From positions 1 to 29,546 of the forward strand of contig JAISBH010000097.1 in assembly GCA_031266295.1 (NCBI GenBank): 29,546 nt of DNA. The letters run 5' to 3'. The first letter of the stretch is position 1; every line of letters begins with the position of its first letter. The translations under genes and the position numbers were made by a program. The stretch comes from Oscillospiraceae bacterium (GTDB lineage: Bacteria; Bacillota; Clostridia; Christensenellales; Aristaeellaceae). The notes under the pieces were generated by a model. It had not been told where the DNA came from, ran no database searches, and saw only the letters and a list, made by a program, of their open reading frames with translations. Below are positions 13,650 to 22,692 of this stretch, piece after piece.

Positions 13650-16600
13650 ATGGGTATTACGTATGCGCGATGGTCATTTAAGGCGGCCGTCACAGCCGTT
13701 GTTATAATAATTATATTATCGCTACATACCGCTGCCTTAGCGGATCTGAACCCCGTCCCCCCAGGCAACGCCGCGCGCGTCGGCGACGCTACGTATATCG
13801 TCGCCGACCCGAACGCCTCGGTTCCGGCGACGCTTTGGCTGTCCGTTATTGGCGCGACCACCAGCATCAATAACGGCGAGCCAACGCAAATTATCTTGGA
13901 CGGCGGTCAAACACTCCCGATCAACGGCGCTCCGCTGCCAGGCGTTTCGTTCGAGGTCATAGCGCTCAATGCTAGCGGTAGTGAAACACCGTGGCCTGAT
14001 CCCCTTGATCCTGCACAGCCATGGATCATCACAGTCGATACGTTCCCAGAACCACTTCTCCTGCCTATAGAACCGGCGCTATACCTGAAGCAGTTGACCG
14101 CGCCCGACGGTTACACCATGATAGACGATCTCATTCCGCTGACCAATGCTGTGCCATTCGGCGAGATGCTCGCTATCATAAACCAACTGGCAGGCGGGCT
14201 GGTTGAGATTACAGCGAATGAGTCAATAACGTTTACGATTATAGATTCAACTGGGGCCTACGCAGCGTCCGGCGCGGTCGAGCCTGGCGTGCCATGGGCG
14301 GGTGTGCTGCCCGCCGGGGATTATCTGTTCGCGCTGAATGTCCCCGCCGGGTTTATCCCTCTTGAACCGTACGGAATTGAGGTATTAAGCGGCGGTCTAG
14401 AGCGCCTGAACGCCGCGTGCGAACCTATGGCGCGTCTGTCGGTGAGGATTCAAACGGCGACGTTTACATCGGCGGGGGAACGCGTTCTCGCTCCCGTCGC
14501 GGACGAGATCATAACGCTGACCTCCTTCGACGGTTCGGCATTACGTATGCAAACCGACGCTACAGGGCTGGCTCGCCGCGCGGATCAGGACGACTCCGGT
14601 CCGCCGACGATTCTGCCTGGCGAATACACGCTTCGCGTCGGACATGAACCCGACCGCCTCATAACACTGGAACCTGGGGAGGTCTTTAATTGGGACATAC
14701 TAACACACGACGGCACGGGACAGATTCGATTGATCACCCAGGCGTATGAAACACGATCCTCTATTGCCGCGCTTAGCGGCGTGAGCGTCTCTATCACGAG
14801 CGACAGTGACGGCGCACGACCGTCACGCTCAATGACGACAGATGGCACAGGCGTATTATGGCTGTCGGGCCTGCCGGAGGGATCATACACGCTTACGCTG
14901 GATGAAACGCCTCAAGGTTACACCGCGTTCAAACGCCAGATGTCCATTGAGATACGCGGCGGAGAGGAAGCCTCCGCCACGCTGGTGTTCACAAAGAACG
15001 CGCGGGTTAGCGTTAATCGTCAAGCTCGCGTGATCGACGCGACCGGGGCGGTGAGCCTCGTCAGCCAACCGGGATCGTACACGGCAGCCGACGCGGTCGG
15101 AGACACAATCGGCATAGTCGACGCGTCGGCCGCAATCACACTGCCCGCCGCGCTAGATGGCACGTCATACACATTCCGTGAGACTGAACCCGTTAGCGGG
15201 TTCCAGCCTGATCCGATCCCGCACACCATTACGGTGTACCCGGGAGACGATGTGACTCTGGATGCGTTTGTCGATAGTGTGGATGGATTGTTCGCGCTGT
15301 CGCATGAAGATCCATACGGCGCGAGCGTACGCGGAGGCTCTTTCACGCTGATCAGCCTGGACGACGATTCATTGCCGCCGCTGCGATTCTCAATGGGCGA
15401 CTCAAGCGGCTATAAAGCGCCTCAGCCGTTTCCGCCGGGACGCTATCGCTTGACACTGACCGAGGCTGCGAACGGTTACATGGCCGACCCGGCGTTTATG
15501 CCCATATTACTGGACTTCACGTTAGAACCATACCTGCTCGGCGATGGCACGTCATCCGATACGCTCTCGCGCGTAGCGTTCGTCAGCGCGCCGATACCCG
15601 GAAGCGCTCAGCACCCCGCGCCCGTATGGACTCCCGCCGAGACCATATTGGAATTGAATGATGAACGCGAAACGCGACTGACGCTCGCTCTTGCCGATCA
15701 GCAGCTGCCCGTGAACGCCGCTGAATTCATCCTGGACATGAACAGCGAGACGGGCGTTTCATTCTCAGGCATAACGATACCCGACGTCGACGGAATAGAG
15801 ACCGCGCGGGTGTTCATCGGCTATGATACCGATTGGATTGATCAAGGCTATGAGACGCTGCCAGCCGTGCTGCGCTGGGACGATGTGAGGGAAACAGTAC
15901 GATCTGTGAGAATTGTATTGGGCGGAGATGAAACGCCTCCCAGCGCGGTGCAATCGGTGTTTACTCTGAACGGGATTGAGATTGAAGCGGCGGTTCGCGC
16001 GCTCCCTCGATTGTCTGTAGACGCGGCCGTCACGTTGAACGCGAGAATGAACATCACGACGCCTGTTCAGATAGGGGAGGATCAGTGGCGCGAGGTCGGC
16101 GGTCAATCGGCGCCTTCCGCGCGGTTGACGCTGATCACGCCGCATCGCGCGTCTCAAGGCTCAGTTTTTGAGGATCGCGATATGGACAGGGTTCGCGGCC
16201 TTAACGACGCCGGGGTACCATTGGTGCGGGTGACCGCGAGCAACAGTTCCGGCATCGTTATCGCCGAGGCACTCACCGACTCTGACGGCGCGTTCGTATT
16301 CGACGAACAGGTACCGTCGAGCGCGTCTCTGACACTCTCGTTTGATGAACTGTATCAACGCACGTCAGCTCGCTACGCGCTGCTTAGCCAATCAGGCTGG
16401 CGATTCGCCGTGCTGCCTGAAAGCGTGCTGACAGGCGCGGTCAATGGCCCGCCGGCGCTGATGATACGCTCCTCCGATATAGTTATATCTCTATGGAGAA
16501 ACGGCGAGCTTGCCGCGAGTACCGCCGCCGACGAGGCTGGTTCGTTCAGGATAAACGGACTCGCGCCGGGCGAATACGCGCTGCTGGCCGAACTGCCGCC

Positions 16601-19600
16601 GGGTTACTTGCCCGTCGATCCGCCGAGGTTTGTTGCGCTGCCCTACGGCGGAACCGCGTCGGTTGACATAGCCGCGCAAACGGCGGCGGAGCTATCAGGC
16701 CGCGTTGAAGTCCGAGGACTCAATGCGTCATACACAAGCCGGATCGCCGTCAGCTTGACCAGTGAGAACGGACAAACGGCCTATGAAGCGTCGGCGGGTG
16801 CGGATGGTTCGTTTACGCTGGATACAATCGAGCCGGGCGAATATACGCTGCGCTGGATTCTGCCTTCCGACGCCGCGCTTGAGGCGGGTATACCCAAGAG
16901 CGAAACTGTATCGCTCTTGTCGGGCGGGCGGCTTGAGCGCGGCGTAACGATCGTGCCCGCCGCGAGTATCATCGGCTCAATAAAGGATCATGAAGGCGCG
17001 CCGACGTCTGGCGTCAACGTGGTGCTTGTCACGCCGGATGGATCGGTCAAGACCAGGATGTCGGATGAAGAGGGCGGTTTCATCTTCACGGGACTGGCGG
17101 CGGGTTCATATTCGCTGGAACCGGCGCTGCCTGACGGCATGATCCTCCACAGCGGAGAGACGCAGTTCACGCTGTCTATCGGTGAGACGGCGCAAGCGGA
17201 ATGGATAGCGTTTATACCAGCGTCGGTGAGCGGCGTGGTGTGGATGAACAACGGCGGAGGCGAATCGCCGTTGGCGGGCATTCGTATCGTGGCAGCTGAC
17301 GCACAGGGGAATGAACTATTTTCAACCGAAACGGATTCGGAAGGCGCGTACTCATTCAAACGGTTACGGCCAGGGGAAACGCGCTTGCTGGCGTATGTCC
17401 CAGACGGTATGGCGCTGACGATACCGCCGCGCGATAAACTACTTGAGTTTATACCGTCTGAACAGGAGCAATCCGGCGCGGTCATCAGTGAATCGTTTAC
17501 ACTCAAGCCAGGGCAGGACGAGGTCGACGCGCATATCGGCATGGTGTGCGTCGCCTCGATAGAAGCGGTCGTCTGGCAGGATCGTGATGACGACGGACTG
17601 CGCGATTCAGCCGACCCGCCTATTATGGGCGTAAAGGTTACACTGACGAAGGACGGCGAGACGCTAACCGAATTAACGTCGAACGCTGACGGCATAGCGA
17701 GGTTCGACCGCGTCAAACCAGGTGGCTACACGCTGACGGTCGACGTACCGGAGGGCTTCGCGCCGCCGACGGAGGTTAAGCAAGAGGAAGGTCAACCATT
17801 CTGGCCGATACAGGTAGGCTTCGATTCGTCCGACGTTCAAGCGCAGCTGCCGCTTACGCCGCTGACGGATTTGACAGGAACGGCGCGGCGTGCGAGTGGA
17901 GAAACAACCCCCGGCTTGCTAGTGCGCATTAAGGCATCGGACGGCGGGATCATCGCGGAGGCGATGTCTGATGAAACTGGATCGTTCACCCTGCGGCGGT
18001 TGAGGCCTGGTAACTATATCGTTGTATACGAATTGCCTGAAACCGGTTGGGCGTTCGAGGGTACGGACGAGCGGTCGATCTCGAGGGCATTGACGGTTAG
18101 TGATAATTTGCGAGTCATAACCGTTCCGCCGTTGACCGCGCTAGGATCCATAACCGGATCGTTCTACATGGATATGAATGGAGACGGCGGACAAGACGAT
18201 GATGATCCAGGCGTAGACGGAGTTGAGATAACGATACTTGGCGGAGACGGACGGACGTTCAGCGCGGTCACTGACAGGCGGGGCGGGTTCATCATCGGCG
18301 AACTGCGGTCCGGTTCGTACACGATAAACGCGGTTCCTCCTGACGGAGTGTCGTTCATGGGTGGAGATTCCATCTGGCATGTCGAGCTGAACATGGGCGC
18401 GGTTTTGACGGTCGGCCCGATCGGGGTGTATGAACTAGCCTCGCTGGGAGGGCTGATACTCGACGAGGCGGGCGATCCGCTATCCGACGCGCGGTTGTCG
18501 CTCTCTCGGTTGGGCGCGCTGGTCGGCTCGGCGGTTACGGACGATGACGGCGCTTATAGGTTTAGTAGCCTTAAGCCGGGAAAGTATACGCTGAGCGCGT
18601 CGCTTCCAGATGGTTATTTGTTCGTCGACGCCAACGATACAGAGCCTATAACATTCACTGTCCGTTCTGGGGAAAGGGCTTCGGCGCGCGATATCGGCGT
18701 GGTGAAATCGGCTTCCATCGCCGGACGGGTATGGCTGGACACGGTCTACGACGGTATGCCTGGCGCGAACGAGCCTCCGCTGCCGGGCGTGATGATCACG
18801 CTGCTGGATGCGGCGGGCGCGGCTGTGCGTCAGTCGCTCACGTCCGACGACGGTTCATACATAATCGGCGAACTCCTGCCCGGAGAATATAGGCTGCACG
18901 CCGCGCTGCCCGACGGCCTGATCTTCACCAAGCCGGAGAAGCCGTTCGAGGGCGGCAGCGTAATGCCGCTGACCAGCGCACGCCAGGCGTTCAGCGACGC
19001 GTTTACGCTGACGCCGGGACAGGCGTTGATGGACTGCGGCGCGGGCGCGGTGGAAGCCGGCTCGATCAGCGGCGAGACATACGCCGATGCGAACGCCGAT
19101 GGCCGGCGCGGTCTGGATGAATCGCCGCTACCCAATGTTAGGGTTACGCTTATCGATGAAAATGATGTTTCAATAACCTCGGTAACGGGTGGCGACGGAC
19201 GCTTCCGGTTCGAACCGCTTCGTCCTGGTATGTACTCGCTGGCTTACGCCTGGCCTGGTGATTATGTGGATTCTGGCGAGACGGTAGATTCCGCGACGCT
19301 GCGTATGGGTGATGCGCTTGATGATCTCCGCGCGGGGGCTACGCGCCTGGGATCGGTATCGGGTATGGTATTCGAGGATATGGACGCCGACGGTATGCGC
19401 GGCGCGAATGATTCGCCCGTGGCAGGCGCGAACGTCACGGCGGAGACTGATCACGGATCGTTCAGCGCCGTGACCGACGAATCCGGCGCGTACCTGATAG
19501 AGGGACTGCCGCCGGGGGCGGTCGTGGTGAGCTTTATATTGCCGGACGGTATGATGTTCACGCGACAGCAGGACGGCGGTTCCATGGCGGAAACGACGGA

Positions 19601-20102
19601 TGAAAACCAATCGAGAACGCGCGCGCTGACGCTAGTGATGGGCGGAGCGCTCAATGATGTCGACGCAGGAGTGATGCGATCCGGCTCGATAGGGGATTTC
19701 GCCTGGATCGACAGCAACATGAACGGAATGCAGGATTACGACGAACCCGGCATAGCTGGCTTGGTGCTGACGCTGGAGCGCGGTGCGGACGGACAGTGGA
19801 CGAAGGCGGGCGAGACGACGACGGATGCGAACGGTTACTATGAGTTCAGCGGCTTGAGGCCGGGTACATACCGCTTACTGGCGGCGGCGATGGAAGGCTG
19901 GCTGCCGACCCGGCGTGCGGATAAACTGCCGGAGATCAACAGCAACCTGCGATTCAGGGCTGACGATCCGATGATTACAGACCTGGTGCTAGTCGAGTCG
20001 AACAAGCGGGTCAGGAATGTGGACTTGGGGTTTGTTAAGGCGGCGGACGCGAAGGACAAGGGGTGGGTGGTTCAGGATGGGGGCGAGATCATGGTTCCTT
20101 AA
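13650..20102 (+). CDS. Giant secreted protein of Cna-B/SdrD-like beta-sandwich repeats
   Basis: A 2150-residue protein. Residues 1-31 are a signal peptide (hydrophobic TAVVIIIILSL, cleavage after AALA). Residues about 32-835 contain Cna-B/prealbumin-like domains marked by PGEYTLRVG, PEGSYTLTLDETPQGY, FRETEPVSGF and PPGRYRLTLTEAANGY; the Glu residues there resemble isopeptide-forming positions, not proven. From about 837 to the end I count 13 SdrD/CarboxypepD_reg-like units, starting near 837, 948, 1013, 1106, 1191, 1302, 1406, 1500, 1598, 1690, 1805, 1900 and 2010. Several begin with calcium-loop-like DxDxDG stretches (QDRDDDGLRD, MDADGMRGAND) and most contain DGxYxFxxLxPGxY. There is no LPXTG motif and no C-terminal membrane helix; it ends GGEIMVP. 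It is probably an extracellular adhesin or matrix stalk. ATG 13650 is the only reasonable start. Confidence 0.87.
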   Translation: MGITYARWSFKAAVTAVVIIIILSLHTAALADLNPVPPGNAARVGDATYIVADPNASVPATLWLSVIGATTSINNGEPTQIILDGGQTLPINGAPLPGVSFEVIALNASGSETPWPDPLDPAQPWIITVDTFPEPLLLPIEPALYLKQLTAPDGYTMIDDLIPLTNAVPFGEMLAIINQLAGGLVEITANESITFTIIDSTGAYAASGAVEPGVPWAGVLPAGDYLFALNVPAGFIPLEPYGIEVLSGGLERLNAACEPMARLSVRIQTATFTSAGERVLAPVADEIITLTSFDGSALRMQTDATGLARRADQDDSGPPTILPGEYTLRVGHEPDRLITLEPGEVFNWDILTHDGTGQIRLITQAYETRSSIAALSGVSVSITSDSDGARPSRSMTTDGTGVLWLSGLPEGSYTLTLDETPQGYTAFKRQMSIEIRGGEEASATLVFTKNARVSVNRQARVIDATGAVSLVSQPGSYTAADAVGDTIGIVDASAAITLPAALDGTSYTFRETEPVSGFQPDPIPHTITVYPGDDVTLDAFVDSVDGLFALSHEDPYGASVRGGSFTLISLDDDSLPPLRFSMGDSSGYKAPQPFPPGRYRLTLTEAANGYMADPAFMPILLDFTLEPYLLGDGTSSDTLSRVAFVSAPIPGSAQHPAPVWTPAETILELNDERETRLTLALADQQLPVNAAEFILDMNSETGVSFSGITIPDVDGIETARVFIGYDTDWIDQGYETLPAVLRWDDVRETVRSVRIVLGGDETPPSAVQSVFTLNGIEIEAAVRALPRLSVDAAVTLNARMNITTPVQIGEDQWREVGGQSAPSARLTLITPHRASQGSVFEDRDMDRVRGLNDAGVPLVRVTASNSSGIVIAEALTDSDGAFVFDEQVPSSASLTLSFDELYQRTSARYALLSQSGWRFAVLPESVLTGAVNGPPALMIRSSDIVISLWRNGELAASTAADEAGSFRINGLAPGEYALLAELPPGYLPVDPPRFVALPYGGTASVDIAAQTAAELSGRVEVRGLNASYTSRIAVSLTSENGQTAYEASAGADGSFTLDTIEPGEYTLRWILPSDAALEAGIPKSETVSLLSGGRLERGVTIVPAASIIGSIKDHEGAPTSGVNVVLVTPDGSVKTRMSDEEGGFIFTGLAAGSYSLEPALPDGMILHSGETQFTLSIGETAQAEWIAFIPASVSGVVWMNNGGGESPLAGIRIVAADAQGNELFSTETDSEGAYSFKRLRPGETRLLAYVPDGMALTIPPRDKLLEFIPSEQEQSGAVISESFTLKPGQDEVDAHIGMVCVASIEAVVWQDRDDDGLRDSADPPIMGVKVTLTKDGETLTELTSNADGIARFDRVKPGGYTLTVDVPEGFAPPTEVKQEEGQPFWPIQVGFDSSDVQAQLPLTPLTDLTGTARRASGETTPGLLVRIKASDGGIIAEAMSDETGSFTLRRLRPGNYIVVYELPETGWAFEGTDERSISRALTVSDNLRVITVPPLTALGSITGSFYMDMNGDGGQDDDDPGVDGVEITILGGDGRTFSAVTDRRGGFIIGELRSGSYTINAVPPDGVSFMGGDSIWHVELNMGAVLTVGPIGVYELASLGGLILDEAGDPLSDARLSLSRLGALVGSAVTDDDGAYRFSSLKPGKYTLSASLPDGYLFVDANDTEPITFTVRSGERASARDIGVVKSASIAGRVWLDTVYDGMPGANEPPLPGVMITLLDAAGAAVRQSLTSDDGSYIIGELLPGEYRLHAALPDGLIFTKPEKPFEGGSVMPLTSARQAFSDAFTLTPGQALMDCGAGAVEAGSISGETYADANADGRRGLDESPLPNVRVTLIDENDVSITSVTGGDGRFRFEPLRPGMYSLAYAWPGDYVDSGETVDSATLRMGDALDDLRAGATRLGSVSGMVFEDMDADGMRGANDSPVAGANVTAETDHGSFSAVTDESGAYLIEGLPPGAVVVSFILPDGMMFTRQQDGGSMAETTDENQSRTRALTLVMGGALNDVDAGVMRSGSIGDFAWIDSNMNGMQDYDEPGIAGLVLTLERGADGQWTKAGETTTDANGYYEFSGLRPGTYRLLAAAMEGWLPTRRADKLPEINSNLRFRADDPMITDLVLVESNKRVRNVDLGFVKAADAKDKGWVVQDGGEIMVP

Positions 20103-20259
20103 CGTCATGCCGCGAGCTTGCGGGATCCTGAACGGAACACAGTATAAATGGATTAATAAATGTTGTTGACGCGGCGCTAAATGAGCGTTCTGCACAATCA
20201 ATCATCAGCGAAGATCGAGATGCATACAAAAGGTACCCAAACCAACCGGGAGGTAGCGA

Positions 20260-21159
20260 ATGTTCAAATGGCTGGTTAACGGAATGCGGGGACTGATACT
20301 GGGAATCGCGTGCGTGCTGCCGGGCGTGAGCGGTGGAGTGATTGCGCTGTCGATGGGGTTGTACCAACCGATACTTGCCGCGCTGGTTCATTTCAGGCGC
20401 GATGTGAAGGTAAACGCCAGATTCCTCGCTCCGCTGGCCGTCGGCGGCGGGATAGGGATACTGCTTACGGCGCGCGCGATGAGCGAGATAATCCAACGTG
20501 CGGAGAGCAATATTACCGTTCTGTTCGTCGGCTTGGTGCTTGGCGGGCTGCGCGCGTTATGGGCGCAGGCCACTGAGGGCAAAGCGCCGCGCGTCAACGA
20601 CAAAGGCGCTGTGATGGCCGCGGGTTGGACTTACCGCCAGTGGGTTTTGAACATCTTGCTGATGCTGCTGGGGTTTGGGCTGATATTCGTGTTCAGCCTG
20701 CTGGATCGTGTAACTGAGCCGGGCGCTGGACTTCGTGAGTTCAATGGCTGGCTGGCCGTGATGGGCGGCGCGGTGTACGCGTTTGCGACGGTTGTGCCCG
20801 GCGTTAGTTCGTCGTTCCTGCTGCTCTACCTGGGGATATACCAGCCGATGATGAACGCGCTGGGGCATCCGCTTACGCAGATCAAGCCGCTGCTTTTCGC
20901 GCTTGCCGGAGGATTGGCGTGCGCCGCGATACTTATCAAGGTGGTGGAGTGGCTGTTTCGCAGGTTTCCCGCGCCCAGCCGCTTCACGGTGATGGGGTTT
21001 GTGCTGGGATCGGTGTACATCGTGTTCCCATGGCCGGTGTTCGCGGCGAACTGGTTGACTCACACACTGCTGCTGATAGCGGGGATTGTGGTGGCGCTGC
21101 TGTTTGAACGGGCGTTCGCCCATGGCGATCGAGACACTATTAAGGAGGCCGTTTCGTAA
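20260..21159 (+). CDS. DUF368 polytopic membrane protein
   Basis: A 299-residue membrane protein of the DUF368 family. Both internal signature repeats are visible: LPGVSGGVIALSMGLYQPIL at residues 20-39 and VPGVSSSFLLLYLGIYQPMM in the second half, separated by hydrophobic segments, for about eight membrane helices. Some DUF368 proteins have been implicated in undecaprenyl phosphate translocation; whether this applies here is inference. GGGAGG stands before ATG 20260. It is followed after two bases by a secreted protein gene, and the three genes to 24246 form an operon. The preceding 157-base gap holds no convincing promoter or terminator. Confidence 0.88.
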   Translation: MFKWLVNGMRGLILGIACVLPGVSGGVIALSMGLYQPILAALVHFRRDVKVNARFLAPLAVGGGIGILLTARAMSEIIQRAESNITVLFVGLVLGGLRALWAQATEGKAPRVNDKGAVMAAGWTYRQWVLNILLMLLGFGLIFVFSLLDRVTEPGAGLREFNGWLAVMGGAVYAFATVVPGVSSSFLLLYLGIYQPMMNALGHPLTQIKPLLFALAGGLACAAILIKVVEWLFRRFPAPSRFTVMGFVLGSVYIVFPWPVFAANWLTHTLLLIAGIVVALLFERAFAHGDRDTIKEAVS

Positions 21160-21161
21160 GG

Positions 21162-22661
21162 ATGTTCCGGATTATGCGCCATTGGTGTAAGCGCGTCGCA
21201 TTGCTGGCGGGTTTGATAACGGTGGGATTGGCTGCGATGGTTGTAAGCGCCTCCGCCGAGATCATCGTATTCCCGCAATCGGGTGTTCGCCTGGACGCCG
21301 CGCCGGATGAATTTGTTATAACGCCCCAGACGATAGGCGGACAGTCGGATGGGCTGATGGAGCGCGGTATTGACTCAAACGCGCTGGCCGCGTCATATTA
21401 CGCCGAGCACACGTTGTTCGATATAATCCGCGCCGACGGCGTTCGCGTGATGATGTCCGCGCGCGATTGGCCGGAAGCGGATTCGGCGGACGAATCCTCC
21501 CGGCGTGGCGCGGTGGAGTCGCTCGCCGCGTTCGCCGACTCGTCGTACTGGCTGGACGGCGATTGGCTGCGTGTAACAAACGCGTACGACTCCATATACC
21601 AACTGAAGGACGCCGCTATGCTGAACGGCGCGCTGATCGAGCTGACAGCGCGCGCGTCATATGATGCGGGAACGGATGCCGTGCAGGCCGCGCTGGATTC
21701 CGTCAAACAGCGCGTCGATTTCATAGACAAGCAGCCGCTCGGCAATGTCGGCTCGTCCGATTACACGCCTGCGCCGCTGTCGGGCGTCGCGCGCGTGGTC
21801 GAGTCGTCCGGCGCGCTGGCGTTCGAATTGACGCGGCTTCCGGCATGGACGGATGATGGTCAAATATCCGCAAGCGGTACGACCCAGCCCGGCGCGAGGG
21901 TGACGCTGACCGTAGACGGCGTGGAGATTGCGCGTACAAGAGCGGGCGTGGACGGAACGTTCGCGTTCGAGTTCACGATAGACGGCGAGAATGGCGGGCA
22001 TGACGTCGCGTTCACGGCCAGCCATGGCGGCGCGTCGGCGAGGCGCGTTCACTCGGTGCTGCTGGCGCTCGGCGTCACGCCGCTCGTTCTGCAGCCTAAC
22101 ATGGAGCGGATTACGGGGCCGTTCGACCTATACGTGTACACGCTGCCCGACGCGGCTATCGAGCTGACGACGCCCAGCCGGACGATGCACGGACCCGCGA
22201 ACGGCAGCGGCTACCTGTACTTCTCGCTTAGCATCCGGCGCGGTCAGAGCGCGGTATATCAGGCGACCGCGACGGCGGCAGGACTGCCTCCGTCTACGGT
22301 TGAACTGACGCTGGAGCGCGAGCTCAGCGAGATAGAACAGATTCAAGATTTCCGTTTGTATACCCAGAATGTGACGTACAAGAAGCTCGTTGACAATCCG
22401 GAAGGCGCGGCGGGCGTGAATGTAGAGCTGCGCGGGCGCGTCGGAGCGGTCGAGGAACGGGATGGACTGCCCGCGTTGGCGCTGTATACATCCAATCCCG
22501 GTTCAGGTAGCTGGCAGGAGCCTGTGTTCGTCTACTGCGACAAATTGCTGCAGTTCGCTGTTGGCGATGTATTAACGGTGCTGGGCGTTGTGCGCGGCGA
22601 TACGGCGGTGATCGCCGGGGAGACAATGCCTGCGGTGGACGGGAAATATTACCTTAGATAA
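21162..22661 (+). CDS. Secreted protein with two Ig-like domains and an OB-like C-terminus
   Basis: A 499-residue protein with no family I can name. Residues 1-32 form a signal peptide (KRVALLAGLITVGLAAMVV, cleavage after SASA). Residues about 40-205 are an alpha/beta region (DGVRVMMSARDWPEADSAD). Residues 230-308 form an Ig-like or Big-type domain (SASGTTQPGARVTLTVDG, then GTFAFEF), 310-388 a second one, and 395-499 a small barrel-like domain (TYKKLVDNP, ELRGRVGAVEE, LQFAVGDVLTVLGVV). The C-terminus matches that of the next gene's product, so the two are paralogues in part. ATG 21162 comes two bases after the DUF368 stop; AAGGAGG lies 13 bases upstream, and ATG 21174 is an alternative start. 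No anchor is seen. Confidence 0.75.
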   Translation: MFRIMRHWCKRVALLAGLITVGLAAMVVSASAEIIVFPQSGVRLDAAPDEFVITPQTIGGQSDGLMERGIDSNALAASYYAEHTLFDIIRADGVRVMMSARDWPEADSADESSRRGAVESLAAFADSSYWLDGDWLRVTNAYDSIYQLKDAAMLNGALIELTARASYDAGTDAVQAALDSVKQRVDFIDKQPLGNVGSSDYTPAPLSGVARVVESSGALAFELTRLPAWTDDGQISASGTTQPGARVTLTVDGVEIARTRAGVDGTFAFEFTIDGENGGHDVAFTASHGGASARRVHSVLLALGVTPLVLQPNMERITGPFDLYVYTLPDAAIELTTPSRTMHGPANGSGYLYFSLSIRRGQSAVYQATATAAGLPPSTVELTLERELSEIEQIQDFRLYTQNVTYKKLVDNPEGAAGVNVELRGRVGAVEERDGLPALALYTSNPGSGSWQEPVFVYCDKLLQFAVGDVLTVLGVVRGDTAVIAGETMPAVDGKYYLR

Positions 22662-22692
22662 TTTTGATTATACTATAGGGAGGTGCGTTATC

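Noticed and set aside
20103..20259. Possible terminator or promoter between the giant-protein and DUF368 genes (CCGC/GCGG and CGCT/AGCG stems, TTGACG box)
   Set aside because: The stems are four to five pairs without T-tracts, and no -10 box is found at 16 to 18 bases from the TTGACG.
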